This document shows positions 23,744-35,456 of a stretch of 64,000 bases of DNA, in pieces; the first letter of the stretch is position 1; every line of letters begins with the position of its first letter. Made by a program: the position numbers and the translations under genes. Below the pieces are notes generated by a model. It searched no databases. It had not been told where the DNA came from and worked only from the letters and a program-made list of their open reading frames with translations. This DNA is from Cunninghamia lanceolata. Taxonomy: Eukaryota; Streptophyta; Pinopsida; Cupressales; Cupressaceae. The stretch is taken from contig BSBN01000213.1 in NCBI GenBank assembly GCA_027924645.1, positions 34,288,501 to 34,352,500 of the forward strand, given 5' to 3'.

Positions 23744-24022
23744 GCATCGTATTTTGATTTGTAATGAAATTGGTAATATGATAGATAGTGAGTTAAGCTT
23801 GTAGGAACTAATAAGGTTTATAATGGTTGTATTCAAGGTTGTATTTCATATAGTTTTATTGGCATGTGTCCGGTCTTGTAAAATATGTATGTAATTTTTG
23901 GAAGTTATTGATTGTAGATGTCATTCTAGTGACTCATGTTATAGTTTGAATCATAGGTGCTATAGTCATTTTGTTGTGAAATTGTCATTGTCTATTGGAA
24001 GATGGTATTTTATGTTCTTAAG

Positions 24023-24135
<113 letters not shown>

Positions 24136-25739
24136 GGTTAAAATTGTTTATTAGAATTCGAGATAGTTAAATGATTTGGGAAGAAGTATATTTGTGTTTG
24201 AAGATATTTTTATGTCAATGGTAATTCATTCATATGGATGTTGGCAGTAGTTAAAGGTAATAGAAGTTATGCTTTTGGAGAAATTTATAGTTGTTTGATT
24301 GAAATTGTAGTTGGGGAAAAGTTGATAGTAACTATGCAATTAGGGAAAATGTATTTACTCATAGTTGTGGCTTTTAAGAAATTGTAAATGGGTAGAATGT
24401 TAGATGATGTTGACAAGAAAGCTTGCATACATTTGTTACGTAGAAATGATAAGTGGTAATGTGTTAGGATAGAATATCGGATTCTTGTAATTTGTTGAAG
24501 TTGATAATGTTTTAAAGTGAAGTATGCTTATAGTTTGAATCATAGAGGCCTTAGGATTAACCTTAACTTCATTGTTTAGAAATCGGTTCATAGAGCTAGG
24601 GAATAGAATGATTACACTAAGTTCACATGGTTATTAAATATCTTTTTTATTATCTGCCTCTTTGTTTAAATTGTTAGGTTATTTTGGCATCACTATGTCA
24701 CGTGAATGTTAGAAGATAAAATATTGGAGTTAGTCGAATTATTTTAGTTTCATAGAATAAAATTAGGGTGCAAGACAATTAATGTTTTCCTTGTTATACA
24801 TAGATTCTAGAGTAGATTGAGTTATGGTTCAAATTTTCCTGGAGGTAACAATATTGTGATAATGATGTATCGTTTATCTTGTTAGTGGGAGAAATTTGAA
24901 ACATATCTTTTTAGATGCTTTTATTTTGGAAAACAAGGAATTGTGTTTGATTATTTTAAGTGTCTTTAAAGTGCCTTTAACCTAGGTTTATCTTAATGGA
25001 ATTCTTTCTTGACCCTTCATTGATTTTGTTAATTATGGTTGTGTGGATTACGGTCCTCCTTCCTTGCCTTATTAATTCCTTGAGTTATGAAGTTTTGTCT
25101 TTCATGATAACTTGGTGTAAGTTGTTTTCTTGACTGGATAGAAGTTCATTGAATCTCTTATGCTTGATTGTTGCCTTGTCGCTAGTGTTGGATCTTTGTG
25201 TCTATTTTGGGGGTGAGTTGTGTTTATGTGTGTTTTCTTGTGAAGATGATACATTGTCGGATATGAATTTGTCATGTGGTCAAGTTGTATTTCCAAGGCC
25301 TATGATGTTTTTGGGTTATTTCAGTTAATATGGTTATTATGGCTCTCATTCATGTAAGGGAAACCTTGCAATGTAACAGGAAGGGATGATGCAATTGGTC
25401 TAAGCTCATTTCTTAGTTTGAGTTTGTTGTTGCAATCAAGTGTCAAGTTTTAACCCTTGGTTTCCATTTTGGATGAGGAACTTCTTTGTGATATAATGTC
25501 TGTGTACCTAACTCCAGAGGGATAGTTCTTGGCTTTGGTTTGAATTATGTATTGGTTTCACTGGATTCCCATGTCTTGCAATGAATGGGAAATGGCCTCT
25601 TAGATATAGTGCTTGATTCTTGATGGTTTTGCTTCATTTTGAAGAGATTATGGATTTCTGTTTGTGGCCTAGTGAAAGGCATATGTTATGGCCAGATCTG
25701 ATTTGTGACTTTTATACCTATATGTTGTGGTATGTATGT

Positions 25740-26110
25740 TTGACCCGAGAATGCTAAGGAAGTGGCTTTCATGGTGGGGCCGATGCCTAGTGAGAGGACG
25801 CCTGGGTAACCCCATGGAAGTTGTAAGCTAGTGATATCTTGGCTTGTGCAGTGTAGTTGGTATGGTTGGTTGTTTCATGTTTGTTGTCATTCTGTTATTG
25901 TTTGTCTCCTTGGCTTAGTGGAATCCTCATCGTTATCTCCTAGCTCGAAGGGGTGGACCTCAGGGTTCCACATGGTTGGGTGGTAAGAGCTATCCATTGG
26001 TCCTTTTTGGAGATACGGTTCGAGTTCTGCGCAGAGGTGTTCTAGATCCAGTTCGCTTCCTCCTTCAGAGTTGTATGCTTTCTTATGTATTCTTTTGTAA
26101 ACTGACATGA
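25740..26110 (-). other. Unassigned open stretch near the right end of the 6.2-kb insertion
   Basis: The minus frame 25887-26108 is acidic and open (SELDLEHLCAELEPYLQK...) with a composition unlike random sequence, and the frame continues below it with a few stops. It could be a gag or leader remnant of the element. No motif allows naming it. Confidence 0.25.
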
Positions 26111-26416
26111 TCGGTCTTATAATCTTGTAATCATGTAATCCTGAACTGAGACTCTATAATTAATCTATTCTGCATATAGTAAAAGTTATTTGTATCTATT
26201 TTAGCAGTGCAATGGTTATTACTTTTGTAGTTCTATTTTCTTTTATTAATGCTGTTATGTTGCCCTAGAGTTGTTAGAAGAGTAATCTCGTTCATACAGT
26301 GTAATATGGTATGCTTGGTTACTACTTTGCACTATCTTGCTTAAAAAAAAAAATTCTGTTACTTTTGTACTTTTAGTCTAGCACTCTAGGGTTACATGAC
26401 AGGGCATTACATAATG

Positions 26417-27160
26417 AGTCTTTGAATTGATTATCTTCTAATACACTTTGAGGGTGAAGTGTTGAAAGGCTCCAAGGGGATAGGTAGCTTTGCATCTATT
26501 CCATAAATCAATTCAAAATGAGACATGCCAATCACCCTTTTCCTAGTTGTTCTATCCACCCATAATGCATCATACATCTTTTTATGCTAGCTCCGTTGGT
26601 TATCATCAACTAATTTGTGAATTATAGTTGTAATGTTTTTGTTGCTGGATTCAACTTGACCATTCCCTTGAGGGTAATAATTAGATGAATGTGCTAAAAT
26701 GATGCCATATTTATAACAAAAGCTAGATAACTTAAAGGAAGAAAACTTTGAAGCATTATCAATTACAATTTTATGGGGGACACCAAAACTAAGTAGAATA
26801 TTTTCTTTGATAAAATTGCATACCACCTCTGAAGATGTCTGTCTCCCTGGGATTGCCTCTACCCATTTAGTGAATTAATTTGTCACCACCAAGATGTGTG
26901 TATGTCCTACACTTGACAAAGGGTTAAGTGGACCAATGAAGTCTAGACCCCATTTCTGAAAAGACTCTTCAATAATCACTAGTTTTAATGGTAAGGCTAT
27001 AAGTTTAACCTTTCTCATAAATTGTTGACAAGACTCACACTTCTTAACCCACTTATTAGCATCCTTGAATATCCCAGGATATTAAAAACAATTCCTAAGG
27101 ATTTTGAAAGCTGTAACATAAGAAGAAAAGTGGCCACCACAAGCTTCATTATGAAAGAGA
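26417..27160 (-). pseudogene. Gypsy integrase, N-terminal and core part
   Basis: The zinc-binding and D-D-E core region: KIVIDNASKFSSFKL holds the second Asp (the usual Gly after DN is Ala), and YYPQGNGQVESSNKN holds the Glu. It continues with YDALWVDRTTRKRVIGMSHF and ELIYGIDAKLPIPLE. It ends at the insertion point (26412-26416). The remaining C-terminus lies on the far side of the insertion. Confidence 0.88.
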
Positions 27161-27169
27161 TGAAGTAAC

Positions 27170-28007
27170 TTCTTCTATTGTTCCTTGTCTACACACTTGA
27201 GGAACATCCCATATATACCTTTCTTGTACAAAGAATCACCCCAAACAATATATTCAGCTACCTTTAATTCAACTATTCTCTTTTCCTTCAAGGATAAGTG
27301 CTCTGGACATTCACCATACGTAATGAAATAGGTAATGTTTATAAACCACTCATCTGTTAATCCAATAAAGAGTGTGAGAGGTAACTCAATAGTTTCTTCG
27401 GTTTGATCAGTTGGACCATTCTCTGCTATCAATTTGCACTAATCTTTCCCCCTTACCAATTTAGTAGGATTTATGTCTACATCATACTCCTCTTTTATTT
27501 AGGCCTATTTCTTTTTGTGTGAGAACAATTTTTATGGTAGTGTCTGGTACATAAATTGTTAAATGAGAATTTAGAACGTAAAATCTAAATTGTTTCATTG
27601 GGCCTTCACCATATCATATGCATGTTTTTCAATCATGGAGTAATTTATCTCATATTTATTCAAAGATACACTCATAAAAGCTATGGGTGCTTCAATATCT
27701 TCATCCTTATGTTGTGTCAATATAACAAATAATCTTTGTTTAGAAGTGTAGCAATAAATAACAAAATCCTTTGAAAAATTATGGTGACTGAGAATTGGAG
27801 CATTTGCTATAGTTGTCTTGATCTCGTTAAAAGATTTATTGCCCTGATCTTTCTATTTAAAGATGATTATATCCTTCATCATATTTGAAATAGACCTAGT
27901 CAATTTAGAGAAATCTGGTATGAACCTTCTTAAAAAGTTGACCTGGCCAAGAAAGACCTAACCCCTAGCTTGCTTGATGGTAAAAATAATTGTTGTATAG
28001 CTTTCAC
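27170..28007 (-). pseudogene. Gypsy RNase H remains and pol spacer
   Basis: The RNase H region (27500-28000) shows scattered recognisable phrases with several stops and frameshifts. The piece at 27175-27432 (LTLFIGLTDEWFINITYFIT, then EYIVWGDSLYKKG) is the spacer before integrase found in Tat-like gypsy elements. No catalytic residues could be placed with confidence. Confidence 0.6.
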
Positions 28008-28872
28008 CTATTCTGGATCAATCTGGATACCTTCTTTGGATACAATATCTCCAAGAAACTTACCTTCCATGACTCCAAAGATATATTTCTTTAGGTTTAA
28101 TGAGATCCCTCGTTGGCGAGAATGTTGTAACACAAGCTCCATATGATGAAGATGATCTTCCCTTCTTTTAGAGAATACTATCAAATCATCAAGATATATA
28201 ATGATAATTTTATCTTGTAAGTCACCAAATGAAAGGTCCATTTCCCATTGAAAGGTAGAACCTACATTGATTAACTTGAAAGGCATCCTGTTATAAGCAA
28301 GTGTTCCCCAAGGAGTAGTGAAGGTAGTCTTGTGTTGATCTTCTAGAGCAACATTGATCTGGTTGTAACTTGAAAAACCATCCAACATAGACATCTTCTT
28401 GGAACTTGAAACTATTTGTAGTACATGATCCATAACTGGCAAAGGGTAATTATCCTTTAGAGAGGCTTGATTAAGGTTATGAAAATCAATATAGATGCAA
28501 ATTTCACCATTCTTCTTTCTGATTTGTACTATATTAGCTACCCAAGTAGAATGGTGAATCAAATATATATTTTTGGCTTTGAACATTTTATTGATTTTAG
28601 AAAAGGTAGCACTACCTCTTTTTCTTCCTAAACTAGACTTCTCCTAGATTGAGAGTGATATGATGAAACTTGCCACCCATAAAGTCTTTTTGGTCATCAT
28701 AGCACAATGCAAAAACATCTTTATATTTACTCAATAATGCTATGAGCTTAGTTCTTTCATTTAGTGACCAAGATTTACCGATACATACTATCTTGGGATA
28801 ATCTTTTGAACCAATATTGCCTTTTTCATAATCAAAAGAATTAGAGGCTTCTTCTTTGACCTTACTTTTCAC
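28008..28872 (-). pseudogene. Gypsy reverse transcriptase
   Basis: The N-terminal part is LLSKYKDVFALCYDD (28633-28872), followed after a break by NGEICIYIDFHNLNQASLKD, MLDGFSSYNQI, TPWGTLAYNRMPFKLINVG and the catalytic YLDD box near 28190, then RGISLNLKKYIFG. The long open piece 28008-28586 has no stop and is the best preserved part of this element. Confidence 0.92.
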
Positions 28873-29213
28873 ATAGCGATCATGTTTATAAAAAAAATCT
28901 CTAGAGTGATTGATCCTTTCAAGATAGTATTCCCCTTCAACTACAACACTTCAGACTCTCCTGTCTTCTCTCTAGATGTGGTTTGTTCATTAAAAGATTC
29001 ATTGCCTTCAAAAATTAGATTGGAAAATATGTCATCTCTCTCTAGAAAAGATATAACCTGTCGATCATCATTAAAGATTGGCCAGTGTTGGTCATTGTTT
29101 GGGACACTGAGCCTATAAATTAGTTCAATTTTGTATGAACTCTTCTCAAACTTTGGATGAGGAATCAGAAGAGTGATAGAGACAATGGGACAATTAGCCT
29201 TAGATTTTTGACT

Positions 29214-29560
29214 TCATGGGATTGCCTTGATTGAAAAAGCATCGAAGTATTCAATATTATCCCAAACTTGATTGCTGTAATGTTTTAGCTTATCATTTTT
29301 CACTTGGAATTGGTTTCTTACTTGCTTAATGACCAATTTGGTATTGCCCAAGACCTCTAAATTTTTAATTCCTTTTTCTTTTACTTCTTGTAGTCCCAAA
29401 AGGAGTGCTTCATACTCAGCTATGTTATTAGTATTATCAAATACTAACTTATATGCCATCGACAAATTCTCTCCTATAAGTGATATGAAAACTGTACCAG
29501 CTCTAGAACCAGAAGAAGAACAACTTCCATCAAACTCCATACTCCATATTTCTAAAGATT
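29214..29560 (-). pseudogene. Archaeal-type RNase H located between protease and RT
   Basis: SMEFDGSCSSSGSRAGTVFI, then NIAEYEALLLGLQE, VLGNTKLVIKQV and HYSNQVWDN form a clear aRNH. The first Asp and the Glu are present; the third acidic residue (normally GDS/GDT) is Asn. It is continuous with the end of the protease and ends at a stop at 29214, ahead of RT. Known plant Tat elements, including the one at 5.5-13.6 kb, carry aRNH after the gypsy RNase H, so the order here is unusual to me. Confidence 0.85.
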
Positions 29561-29589
29561 CGTATGGAAAAATAATTTCAACTATAACT

Positions 29590-30199
29590 TCATTTTTAGT
29601 CATAACCATATAGGTTTCAAGACCGCTTTCTTCATACAAAATTTTGGATCTTGGGTCTTTAGACTTCAGGATAGTATACTTGGCCTTAGGTTTAGGATTT
29701 AAGCAAACTTTCTTTCCATTAATTGTGATAAGAGCATGTGACCAGTCCATCTGGATTTTCCCACCCAATTCTTTACAAAAACTCCTACTCAAGAGCATGC
29801 CATAATTGGTAGGAATATCAACAACCAAAATGGTAAGTTTCAATCTTTTTGGTGGGTAGGATGCTATGCAACCTGGGCATCCTTGATTTGTCCTACTAAA
29901 GGGACTTTCTTAGACTCCATCTAATACACTTTTATTGAAGGCTTATTTAAAGACAAACCTAGTGTTAAGCCTACTTTTGATGGTATTACATTATTAGAGG
30001 CTCCAAAATCTATAATACAATTGTTGAGCTTAAAACCAGCTATATACAAAGAGACATAAAAAGGATCAAGATTGTCACTTAAGGAAGAGCATACAAAAGG
30101 AACATTATTTTGATCAAAGATGGAAGGAACATCATTGTTTTGAACCATAGTGGACACATGATGGACAACGGAGGAGGAAGTTTTTGATTCTCTTTCCAC
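29590..30199 (-). pseudogene. Gypsy aspartic protease
   Basis: The active-site loop reads NCIIDFGASNNVIP; the family has D-S/T-G-A, so Ser is replaced by Phe (TCT to TTT, a C-to-T change). After a frame break, MLLSRSFCKELGGKIQMDW is the usual second half of plant gypsy proteases (LLGRP/LLSR motif). The last part runs straight into the RNase H-like domain. Confidence 0.8.
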
Positions 30200-30241
30200 A
30201 AATTGGACTAATCTCTCTAATTGGTGAGGGTTGGATTTTAG

Positions 30242-30929
30242 TTACTCAATTTGAGAGATTTGAATTTTTGATTTCTTGCAATGTTCAATAATATCAAACA
30301 TATCATCTTGAACAACTAAAGGAGAATCAGAACACTGTGTGCCTTGAGTGTCTTTATTCGAAGGAATAGTAGTGGTTTGACCATCTTGAAGATTCTTCTT
30401 CATGAGGATGAATTTGAGAGCATTCTCCACACCTTTATGACCAACATCAGCATGACCTATTACCTTTCTTCATTTCTTTGATGCTAATTCCTAGTGAAGA
30501 CATTAAAAGAATAGCTATTGATATCATAAAACACTTCTTCATTATCAAACTCATAGTCCAAGAAACCTATAGAAGAATGGGCATAATTTTCATTTCCTTC
30601 TTCTAAGATAGTCATTTCTTTGATTATTTTGCTTGATGTGCTCATTTGAATGTATCTTGAAATTTCCAAACATGTGGAGCCATCATGATCTATAGTCAAA
30701 TGGAAATCACATGTGGCATTTGTTTGGTGATTACTATAAGAAGGATGCTCAATGGCTAACCTTTGCATAGGAGGAGGAAGTCTTGCTTGCTTATTTTTCT
30801 GATAAGGCACATAGTTTTTCCTTGGAATATCATGATACAATAGTTGTGGAGTTTGTGGAAGTTGTTTCTTCAATAGGAGAAAATCATTATCTAGCTTCTG
30901 TACCACTAGGTTTGTTGTAGATGAAGTTG
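30242..30929 (-). pseudogene. Gypsy gag C-terminus and spacer
   Basis: A basic, Pro/Gln-rich stretch (30484-30906) contains CDFHLTIDHDGSTC, a decayed C-x2-H..H..C motif that replaces the classical knuckle in some plant gypsy gags. A Lys-rich spacer (30242-30430) leads into the protease. There is no catalytic content. Confidence 0.6.
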
Positions 30930-31815
30930 GAGAAGAATTTTAAGGTTTCCCTTTATATTTCAGTAATTCTTTGTTCCACTTCCTAGTTGTCAATATATCA
31001 TCTTCTATTTCTATGGCCATGGACTGGGGTTACATCAAGATCAACTACTTGTGCCATTATCAAGTGGAAGCTCACATCAGGAGGTTGGACATTAATGAAG
31101 AAACACTTTTGATTTTTAGTAGTAGGTATTTTAGCATTTTCAATTCTATTGACAATCTTATTAAATCAGGCAACGAACTCACGCATGGGTGCATGAGTTT
31201 CTTTCTTCATTTGTGTTAACTACACTAAGAGAATGTGCTCATCCTCAACAATTTTGAATCAATCTTTGAACCTCTGCCTCATAACAATCCATGAATTTAT
31301 AGATCCGACTGGTAGATGATAGAACCATTCAGTTGCAACATCTATTAATGATTCTACGAATAGTCGAACAGATACATCTTCATATTTCACTTCAATATTA
31401 ATAACACAAACAACCAAGAATGCATTAATATGTTAATCAATTGTGACCTTGCCATCTCCATTAAACTTAGGTAGGATGTTTCTTGATCCATGGGAAAGTC
31501 ATGTAATTGATTCCCTAATACTAAGAGGCCTATGACTGTGCCCCAAGGGACTAGTTATTATTGAGCCAAATGTTGTTGAGGAGTAGATTGAATATTAACA
31601 ACAATGGGGGGATTAGTGCCATGTAATGTCAATTCCTGATAGGTAGGGGACCCAGTGACAACTCTTGTGGGAGAGGATGGTCTACTTACAGAATTGAACT
31701 TCCTTCTCGAAGATACAGGAGGTGTAGAAAAATCAAAACTTTCTAGTTCTTCAAAGTCTAGATCCAAGATACCCTTGCTATGATCACCCCTGGTGTATCT
31801 TTTACTAGCCACCGT
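30930..31815 (-). pseudogene. Gypsy gag
   Basis: The start is the ATG at 31810-31812 (MASKRYTRGDHSKG). A stop lies near 31558, then a Retrotrans_gag-type core with WFYHLPVGSINSWIVMRQRF and the MREFVARFNKI motif (about 31100-31330), interrupted by a few stops. This would be the capsid protein of the element. Confidence 0.75.
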
Positions 31816-32195
31816 AGAGATTAAGGCTGATAATTCTAGATAGGTTGTTCTAGGTTTGGCCTATTTCTCCTTAGAATAACAAAAATTCTTTCAGTCACCA
31901 CCAACTGTCTTCCTTTTTGTCCAAGCCTTCGAGCTTGTTGCCGAATCTCTTGACCAAGATCTCCCTCTTTGTTCAACACTTCATCTACCTGGTGGTATTG
32001 ATGGTTCAATCTTCTATATCTCTAGGATAATGTGTGTAAATTAGTTACGATATCTTCTTTCTTGACGTCCAACTAGTTTATGTTTGGTTGCAAGACTATC
32101 CTAAAGTTATGTTGTAGTACCATGATTGTTGATCAGGAAGGCTTTCTCTAGAGATAAATAAGGGACTTTCTCAAGAAATAATAGTCTTTTTGATT

Positions 32196-32212
32196 CCCCA
32201 GTAGAGTCACCA
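32196..32212 (-). promoter_or_regulatory. Primer binding site of the gypsy element
   Basis: Minus strand TGGTGACTCTACTGGGG, 6 bp after the LTR end (...GTTAGCCAACA). Plant Tat-type gypsy elements usually have TGGCGACTC-CACTGGGG-like sites here; the exact tRNA was not determined. Confidence 0.7.
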
Positions 32213-32218
32213 AAAATC

Positions 32219-35087
32219 TGTTGGCTAACAGATTTGTTGCTATAGTTATTGACTTGAAAAGAAAGCCTAAATTGCCTAATGGTTAGAGATAATTGTACGA
32301 ATAGTTAGAGAAGTTGTTATGAGCTAACAACTTTTCTTTTGAGAGGGGTAGCTCCCTCGCATGATTAAATTTGGGGGATTTTATGATATGACAAATAAAG
32401 AAAGAAAATAACTCAGGGAACCCTCAACAATAAACGTACGAATATTGACTCAGGAACCAAATGTTTATTAAAAACAATTATAACTAACTTCACTATGAAA
32501 GGAAAAGAACACTTCTCAAAATCTTTACAATGAATCTTACAAAATATTTCAACATGCAACAATAATGAAAGGATAACTCTAAAAAATATTTAACCTATGC
32601 TATATATATATATATGACAACATCATTAAATACAAATTTTATAATCTCACTGCAGAATCTTTCAATATTGTTCATTTCATACAATTTCTAAAACAAAGAC
32701 TAATTGATTTCACAATGTTGGTGTTTCTAAATGATTATCTGAGTTTCCCTAAAACATAGCCATCTTTTATCCATAGGATCCTCATGTCAGTGGCCAACGA
32801 ACAGGAGATTGACTCTCTATCTCCTCTGCACTTCATGCTCTGCAAAACCTACGGGGTATTCCCTTATTGAATACCCATTTAATAAACCTTGACTTCAACC
32901 AGGTATTGATACTCAAGCAGATATATTCTCTTTTATGTAGACCAAAACTGTATGATGGTTATAATGTGGCTAGATTTGGGCATTTGTTCATTTGTAGGTA
33001 AGAGAACATGGTATCTAAAAATCCTAAAACCCTACTCCTAAAATCCTAAAGTTTAAGATTATGAGTTGATTTGGTTTTATGTATTTAGCTTCCAGATTAG
33101 GGTTTGATTCATAAACTTAATCCAAGTCTTTGATTAGTGCCTATCCTAGGGTATGGAGTCAAACTTAAAACATGCTAATGATTTTCCACAAGCCAAGAAA
33201 ATATACAAATTTCAAAGGGTGATTTTATATCTGCCTTACAGATAACTCCTAAGACTGAGTATTTTTATTAAATATACTTATAAATATCCATGTTATCAAA
33301 CATAACTCCCCATATTTGATATGAAGTAGTTTAGTCTGTTCCTTAAACAGAAGCAAGAAACCAAATATGCAATGCAGCAAGTGTGCACCCCAGAACTCAG
33401 AAAACCCTTAGTCACTTAGTTCAAAAGAAAAATAAAAATAACAATGGAGATAGTTAATAAAAACACATGCATCACAAAATTATTCATATAATTCAACCTA
33501 AAATTGATAAATAGTTCATGAAAAACACATTCAGCAAATTTAGCAGAAACTTACAACACCATAGATAGGGCAACCAGTCAAAATTTTGTATTACATTCAG
33601 TCCTCAAAATCCCAATCTTCCAACAACCTTACAATGAAACACAACTCATTATTTTATGCACTTCAGAATGTGACACCAAAAATTATTACAATACGGCAGT
33701 TAGGTGAGCTTTTGCATCATAAGTCACCACCAATGAGCCTCGAGAACAATTACAAAAAATACACTTTAGAGGAGGAGACAAAAATTAAATAAATCTTGGA
33801 ACCATTTGCCTCCAAACCATCGCTGATCGGATGGTTGTAGCCATATATTTGAGGGGCCCTCTTCCTACTGCAATGTAGTGATATGAGGCCACATGGCCTC
33901 TCAATGACGCTCCTACATCACACTCAGCCCTTCAAAAACATAGAGAATAAGATGCAGTAGCTTCCAACTCAAAAAAAAATTATTACAGGGTCATTTTTTG
34001 ACAGTGCTAGGCGTTTTTGGCCATTCTGTCACTCAAAATCCATCACAAACACATTTAAAATCTCTTCCCATGTATTAGGAAAGGTCAGGGGATGAATTTA
34101 GAGCATGGAGCAGCAATTTTGAGCTCAAAAGGACCCCCAAAATCTTGTTGAAAACCAAAAACGTGAACAACATTCCATCCGGCAATGTCTCTGCTCAAAT
34201 ATGGCCCAAAAGACCCCAGAAAACCCTCCATGGAGATGAAAACATGCCTATCTTTACTGCAAAGAAGATTGCAGACCAAAATTTGCTCAGAAGAACCCAA
34301 ATTGCACTATTGCAGGCCAGAATAGGGGAGGCTGAATGGGCTATGCGATAAGCCCCAAAATTTCATTTATTTGCCTTTACTAAAGTTTTAACATTATAAA
34401 CCATCACTTATTTTGAAATATTTCCCATTAAATATTACTTTTTGCCCATAAATATTTCAAAATTATTCACCTTTCAACTTTAGAAAAATGACAATTAATT
34501 AATTCCTCCTCCCGGGCAAATGGTGCATTTCACTACGGGCAGACGAGCTATCAAAGGGCCGTAAAAATTTGCGTAGGACCATTATCAATTATTTAGAGCA
34601 TACCCATTTCCTCAAAATCCGCATCGCCGAGAAATTTTTGGGACCTTCTTTGTAAACTGGCCTGTCGGATGCCTTCGCTGTAACCAAAATACATTAAAAT
34701 ACTACATTGTATGGTATCTGATTTTGATGAAACTAGAACTGGAGACGTTTTGGACCAAAACAAGAATGGGTCACCCTCAGAATTGTGAGATTTGCAACTT
34801 TTTGGAACACCAAATCTAGCCCAATCGCAGTAAAAAAAGAATTAAATAGCCCATCAAAACTCATCCTAGAAGCGCGAAACTGAACATGCATGTTACCATA
34901 TGTACCAAAAAAATTTCTACCATATGAATTTGCAAGATGATCTCTGAGTTGCAAGATTTTAATTGATGAAGGTGGGCTCTAGGGTAGATTGAGCAGCATG
35001 TCGACCTAGCCTCTGTCGACACATCGAGAGGAGATAGGCACTTTAAATTTGCAAAATTTTGAGGGTGCCAACACACAACAAGGCCAA
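32219..35087 (-). repeat. LTR (or inner part of a very long LTR) of the gypsy element
   Basis: It starts next to the primer site (plus strand TGTTGGCTAACAG). A possible outer end is TGTTGTGTGTTGGCACCC on the minus strand at 35087, giving a 2.9-kb LTR. The region is non-coding, with an A/T-rich left half and a GC-richer patch (33830-35040) containing repeated 'ccaaaa' phrases. If instead the family X unit at 35457-39908 belongs to it, the LTR would span 32219-39908. Confidence 0.5.
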
Positions 35088-35456
35088 AGGATTACAAAGA
35101 ACACTATCCATTCAATATATGAAGAATAAACAATACACAAAAAATATTAAAATACCATGAGTCAAGATACTTTCTATTTATTTGCAGAGATGTGCAACTT
35201 TAAAACCCTTGTACACCCAAAATTATGAGAGCCAAAAAGTTCTTTACAATTCAACTCAACCTCATATATATAGGTTTTTCTTCCATAACTAATTGACAAC
35301 TAACTAACTATAATATAATTAAATTAAAAAGAGTTTCTTTTCTATCAAAGAGTTATAAATAAAATGGGTTAGTATTAAGTCATATAAAATGACTTAATTT
35401 ACATTTGAGGAATAAATTTAATAATTGAATAAAGAAAAGTCTTCAATTTTTCTATT
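35088..35456 (-). other. AT-rich spacer with TATA-like box
   Basis: No coding sequence. On the minus strand CCTATATATATGAGG (about 35262-35276) looks like an LTR promoter just downstream of the family X coding end, comparable to the TATA box at 4641 downstream of copy 1. Confidence 0.4.
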
